Positions 60,696 through 64,000 of a DNA stretch of 64,000 nucleotides are shown one piece after another. How positions within the stretch are numbered: the stretch's first letter is position 1; the number at the start of each line of letters is the position of its first letter. The position numbers and the translations under genes were made by a program. The stretch is from JAVBMV01 sp031552145 (GTDB lineage Bacteria > Myxococcota > Myxococcia > Myxococcales > UBA5297), in contig JAVBMV010000007.1 of NCBI GenBank assembly GCA_031552145.1, positions 248,001 through 312,000 on the forward strand. Reading direction: 5' to 3'. The notes beneath the pieces are model-generated. The model was not told where the DNA came from. It made no database searches and worked only from the letters and a program-made list of their open reading frames with translations.

Positions 60696-62138
60696 ATGAT
60701 CATCATTACCCACGAGCTTCCCTTCTGGCTCGCGGTCTTCTGCGTCGCCTTTCTCGAGTCGCTCGACGGCTTTGGCGGCGCGGCCGAGATCGCGGGGAGC
60801 GCGCCGCTCTTCATGGTGTGGCTCTTGATGACGCCGCTCTCCGCCCTGCTCTATGGCGGGGCGCAGCTGCTGCCGGCGCTCTTCACGAGGAGAGGGTGCG
60901 CGCTCTTTCTCCACCGCGCGGGCGTGAGCACTTGGCTCACACCCGGCGCGCGCCCCTACTCGCGCCTGGGACAGCTGGGCGCGATGCTGCTCGGGCCGCT
61001 GACCGCCTTCGCTATCGCCGCGCTTGCCGCGTTGCTCCGAGACGCGGCGCCGATCGAGTCGGTGCTGGTGTTGGAGGGGCTGCGCGCGCTCTTCGTCGTC
61101 TCGCTCATCTTGGGACTGTGCAATCTGCTCCCCATCCTGCCCTTCGACGCGGCGCGCCTGCTCGCCGCCTGGTTTGGCCCGGTCGCGGCGCTGGGGCTGA
61201 GCGCGCTCTTCTCGGGCCTGCTCGCCGCGGCGGGACTCGTCTGGGCTTTCCTCACGGGGAACAGCTCCGCGTTGATGGGAGGCGCGGCGCTCTCTGTGGT
61301 GACGGTCCTCTATCTACTGCGTCGGCGCGCCTATGCATCCGGGCGAGGAGGCGCGGCCCCAGCGCAGGCGGGCGCCGCGCAGACCGAAACGCTGGCCGGC
61401 GCGTTGGAAGAAGGATGGAGACGGCTCGCCAGCGGCGATCAGGCCGGCGCGTCGCGCGCCGCCGGCCAGGTGCTCGGCCTGGCGCAGGAGCCCTCCGAGC
61501 GAAACAGTGCGCGCGATCTGCTGGCCTGGTCGGCGCTGGCGCGCGCCGAGGCGGGCGAGGCGAGGGCCGCGCTGGAGCGGTGCGAGCCGCCCGAGGCGGC
61601 GCGCGCCCTCACCTCGGCGTTGGTGTTAGAAGCCCAAGGCGAGAGCGCCGAGGCACTCCCTCACGCCTACAGGGCCATCGCTCAAGAGCCGTGCGATACG
61701 AGCGCGAATCTGCTGGTGCGCCTCTTGGCGGAAGAACGGCGCTTTGACGAGGCGCTCGCGCTATGTGAGCAGTTTCAGTGGATCAGGGCGGTCGCGAGGA
61801 CGGTCGCCTTCGCGGAGCTGGAGCTCGCGCGGGGCGAGCCGGCCGCCGCCTCGAGGCGCTTCGAGGCGCTGATGGGAGAAGGGGGCGAGGGCCGGGCGAT
61901 CGATGCCTACAACGCGGCTTGCCTCTTTGGCCGCCGCGCAGAGGGCGCGCTCGCCTTCGAGTGGCTGCGCCGCGCCGTCGATGCCGGCTTCTCCGATCGC
62001 GCTTGGGTAGAGCGCGATCCCGATCTGGCGCTGCTGCGGTCCGAGGGAGGGCAGGCACGCATCGAGGCGCTCTTTTCACCAGTCGAGGGGGCGGTCCCGA
62101 GGGGGCCTGGTGGGGGTGTGGGCGGATCCGCCGCTTGA
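60696..62138 (+). CDS. Membrane protein resembling an inactive site-2 protease, fused to TPR-like repeats
   Basis: 480 residues. The N-terminal 215 residues have about six transmembrane helices and the S2P/M50-like element NLLPILPFDAARLL (normally NxxPxPxLDGG). The HExxH helix expected before it appears as YGGAQ in LLYGGAQLLPALFTRRG, so the zinc ligands seem lost. An HE near the N-terminus (HELPF) lacks the second His. The C-terminal half is a soluble helical region like TPR repeats. It follows dksA by 3 bases. The protease relationship is tentative. Confidence 0.55.
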   Translation: MIIITHELPFWLAVFCVAFLESLDGFGGAAEIAGSAPLFMVWLLMTPLSALLYGGAQLLPALFTRRGCALFLHRAGVSTWLTPGARPYSRLGQLGAMLLGPLTAFAIAALAALLRDAAPIESVLVLEGLRALFVVSLILGLCNLLPILPFDAARLLAAWFGPVAALGLSALFSGLLAAAGLVWAFLTGNSSALMGGAALSVVTVLYLLRRRAYASGRGGAAPAQAGAAQTETLAGALEEGWRRLASGDQAGASRAAGQVLGLAQEPSERNSARDLLAWSALARAEAGEARAALERCEPPEAARALTSALVLEAQGESAEALPHAYRAIAQEPCDTSANLLVRLLAEERRFDEALALCEQFQWIRAVARTVAFAELELARGEPAAASRRFEALMGEGGEGRAIDAYNAACLFGRRAEGALAFEWLRRAVDAGFSDRAWVERDPDLALLRSEGGQARIEALFSPVEGAVPRGPGGGVGGSAA

Positions 62139-62198
62139 GCTGACTGGGTTTCCGGGTAGACTAGGCCTCTTTGGTATTGCGGTATGGAGGTCTCGAGT

Positions 62199-63533
62199 AT
62201 GTCTCTCTCTCTGCGTTCGCTCGCCGTCGCCCTTCTCTGCGCGCTGCTCGCTCCGGCCCTGGCCGCGCGCGCCCAGCAGGCGCCCGCCGCCGGCTCCAGC
62301 CAGCAGTCGCTATTGGTGCTCCCCTTCGCGCCGCTCAATGGGCAGGTGCCCGAGCGCGCCGGACTCTACGTCGCCAACCAGGTGGCGCGCGAAGTGGGCA
62401 ACATCGGCACCATCCAGTCTTCGGTGCTCAACGTCGATCCCGACGAGGCGGGCGACGGAGCGCTGAGCGCGGCGCGCAACGCGGTCTCCGAGGCACAGAA
62501 GATGGTCGCTCAGCGCCGCTTCGGCGCCGCGGCCGATTCATGGAAGCGCGCCATCGAGAAATTCGACGAGGCCGCGGGGCGGCTGGTCGACGTCGCCGAG
62601 CTCTCCGATGCCCACGTCGAGTATGCCGTGGTGCTCTACGCCATCGGGCGCGACGAAGAAGGCGCCAAGGAGCTGGCCAACGCCATCTCGCTGACGCCTT
62701 TCCGCACCTTCGCGAGGGAGGGGACCAGCCCGCTCTTCTCTGCGACGGTGAAGCGCATCCGCGATCAGGTGCTCGATCCCAAGGCGAAGCGGGCTGCCAT
62801 CCTCTTCGAGTCCCGCCCCTCGGGCGCGAAGGTGTTGCTCGATGGCGAAGTGGTCGCCGACGGCGAGGCTGGCTGGCGCACTCCCTACACCTACAAGGAG
62901 CTGCCCCCCGGCAAGCATCACTGGCGCATGCTCTTCTCCTCCAGCGAGCCGGCGGGTGGAGTGCTCTTCCTCGAGCGCGGCGCCACGATCACTGTGAAGA
63001 GCGGCCTCGTCGGCAAGGGCGAGGTGGCGCGCATCAATTCGATTCTCATCTCCAACAAGGTGACCCCCGAGGTCGTCGACGCGGTGCGCTCGCTGGCGGA
63101 GCGCGAGAAGAGCGAGCTCGTCCTCTTCGGCGCGCTCTACGCCTACGAGGAGCTGCAGCAACCCACGCTCTCCTTCGATGCCTACGTCTATTCGACCAAG
63201 ACGAATGCCGTCGCGCGCCTGAAGCGGAAGACCTTCGACCAGGAGCTGATCGGCGCGGGTATGGCCATGTACGAGGTGGCGACAGAGCTCTCCAGCAAGC
63301 TGGAGGAGTTTGGCAAGGGCGAGACCCTGCCCTCGACGATCAACGGCTCGATGCTGCCCGAGGGGGCCATCGGCAAGAGGGAGCGGCTCTTCAAGATGCC
63401 CAGCGAGCTGGAGGCAGAGGGGCAGGAGGTGGGGCCCGCGAAGCCCGCCTCTGGTCCCGCGCAGCGGCGCGGCCCGGTTGGGCCCGGCGGGAAGAAGGGC
63501 TCGGCCATCAAGCTGAATGAGCGGGAGCGCTAG
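62199..63533 (+). CDS. Secreted PEGA-domain protein
   Basis: 444 residues from ATG 62199 (GGAGG 8 bases upstream supports it over the ATG at 62184). Signal peptide ends ALAARAQQ. The middle has a PEGA-like beta domain (AAILFESRPSGAKVLLDGEVVADGEAGWRTPYTYKELPPGKHHWRMLF) after a helical, TPR-like region. The tail is Pro/Gly/Lys-rich. PEGA proteins are common in myxobacterial and deltaproteobacterial envelopes. The 3' end overlaps the next gene by 17 bases. Confidence 0.82.
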   Translation: MSLSLRSLAVALLCALLAPALAARAQQAPAAGSSQQSLLVLPFAPLNGQVPERAGLYVANQVAREVGNIGTIQSSVLNVDPDEAGDGALSAARNAVSEAQKMVAQRRFGAAADSWKRAIEKFDEAAGRLVDVAELSDAHVEYAVVLYAIGRDEEGAKELANAISLTPFRTFAREGTSPLFSATVKRIRDQVLDPKAKRAAILFESRPSGAKVLLDGEVVADGEAGWRTPYTYKELPPGKHHWRMLFSSSEPAGGVLFLERGATITVKSGLVGKGEVARINSILISNKVTPEVVDAVRSLAEREKSELVLFGALYAYEELQQPTLSFDAYVYSTKTNAVARLKRKTFDQELIGAGMAMYEVATELSSKLEEFGKGETLPSTINGSMLPEGAIGKRERLFKMPSELEAEGQEVGPAKPASGPAQRRGPVGPGGKKGSAIKLNERER

Positions 63534-64000
63534 TTCGAACGCGGCTTCGGTGAGGGGGCGCTTCGCGCCCAGCCCCACCGGCGCGTTACACTTAGGCAAC
63601 CTGCGCACGGCGCTGCTCGCCTGGCTGCAGGCGCGCGCGGAGGGTGGAGTCTTCATCCTGCGGGTGGAGGATCTCGATCGCCCGCGCGTCCTGCCCGGCG
63701 CGGCCGAGGCGCTCGCCGCCGAACTGCGCTGGGTGGGCCTCGACTGGGACGAGGGGCCCGACGTCGGGGGCGCGCACGCTCCCTATCTCCAGTCGGAGCG
63801 CATGGAACTCTACCGCGGCGCGCTTGCCCGATTGGAGCGCGCGGGGCGCCTCTACCCCTGCTATTGCAGCCGCGCCGAGGTGGCGCGCATCGCCTCGGCG
63901 CCGCATGGCCCATGGGATGATGGCCCTCGCTATCCCGGCACCTGCCGCTCGCTGACAGCGGAGCGGCGGGCCGAGCTCGAGGCGGAGCTGGCCCGGGCGG
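63517..64000 (+). CDS. gluQ: Glutamyl-Q tRNA(Asp) synthetase, cut by window edge
   Basis: 161 residues visible, open to the end. From ATG 63517 (a GTG at 63550 is an alternative) the frame reads FAPSPTGALHLGNLRTALLAWL, the class I HIGH region of GluRS-type enzymes, then LRVEDLDRPR. The Cys pattern CYC...Y-P-G-T-C (around 63858-63944) is the zinc site of GluQ-RS, which attaches glutamate to queuosine of tRNA-Asp. This separates it from full-length GltX. It overlaps the PEGA gene by 17 bases. Confidence 0.85.
   Translation, partial: MSGSASSNAASVRGRFAPSPTGALHLGNLRTALLAWLQARAEGGVFILRVEDLDRPRVLPGAAEALAAELRWVGLDWDEGPDVGGAHAPYLQSERMELYRGALARLERAGRLYPCYCSRAEVARIASAPHGPWDDGPRYPGTCRSLTAERRAELEAELARA

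Noticed and set aside
1..64000. tRNA or rRNA genes
   Set aside because: No cloverleaf with a GGTTCGAATCC-like T-arm plus CCA-type end, and no rRNA core sequence, was noticed in the gaps on either strand; a covariance-model scan was not possible.

Overview
The window is GC-rich, gene-dense DNA from a Gram-negative bacterium, most like a myxobacterial or other deltaproteobacterial lineage (Myxococcota or relatives). The evidence is indirect: LPS-transport genes and many outer-membrane barrels and lipoproteins; lipoproteins built from Cys-rich repeats plus RCC1-type propeller repeats, a style common in myxobacteria; an lpt-rpoN-hpf-ptsN-hprK-rapZ-PTS gene order known from deltaproteobacteria; and PPi-type phosphofructokinase. 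No rRNA, tRNA, CRISPR array, transposase or phage genes were seen.

Layout. 1-5 kb: the end of a DUF1566 protein, then a minus-strand glycogen phosphorylase / PPi-phosphofructokinase operon. 5-9 kb: an M23 lipoprotein and a tightly overlapping hipB-hipA-DNA methyltransferase operon. 9-10.5 kb: an ECF sigma / membrane anti-sigma candidate / CpxP-like operon on the minus strand. 10.6-20 kb: an accessory stretch with three different AAA-type ATPases carrying nuclease-like C-termini, interrupted by a zinc/manganese ABC uptake operon with its own outer-membrane barrel. One ATPase sits beside a 48-bp perfect inverted repeat. Another is bracketed by a 48-bp perfect direct repeat that abuts glnS. 20-29.4 kb: core genes (glnS with a coupled B3/4 protein, gyrA, an OmpA-like lipoprotein, ADP-forming acyl-CoA synthetase, RNase D). 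29.4-46.3 kb: a surface-protein island with two Cys-rich/RCC1 lipoproteins, a miniature relative, two barrels, and a divergent 2668-residue repeat lipoprotein.

46.4-58 kb: one long plus-strand cluster of lptC-like, lptA, lptB, rpoN, hpf, ptsN, hprK, rapZ, mannose-family EIIA/B/C/D, HPr and EI. It joins envelope biogenesis, sigma-54, ribosome hibernation and a complete phosphotransferase system with its HPr kinase. A near-consensus sigma-54 promoter lies just ahead of it. 58-64 kb: ComEA-like HhH protein, a degenerate GxxExxY protein, an outer-membrane protein, DksA, a probable inactive site-2-protease/TPR fusion, a PEGA protein, and the start of a glutamyl-Q tRNA(Asp) synthetase running off the right edge.

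No stretch longer than about 250 bases lacks a gene. The most unusual items are the direct-repeat-bracketed ATPase before glnS, the inverted repeat at 16.0 kb, the hipBA-methyltransferase operon, the repeat lipoproteins, and several enzyme-family members whose catalytic residues appear lost.
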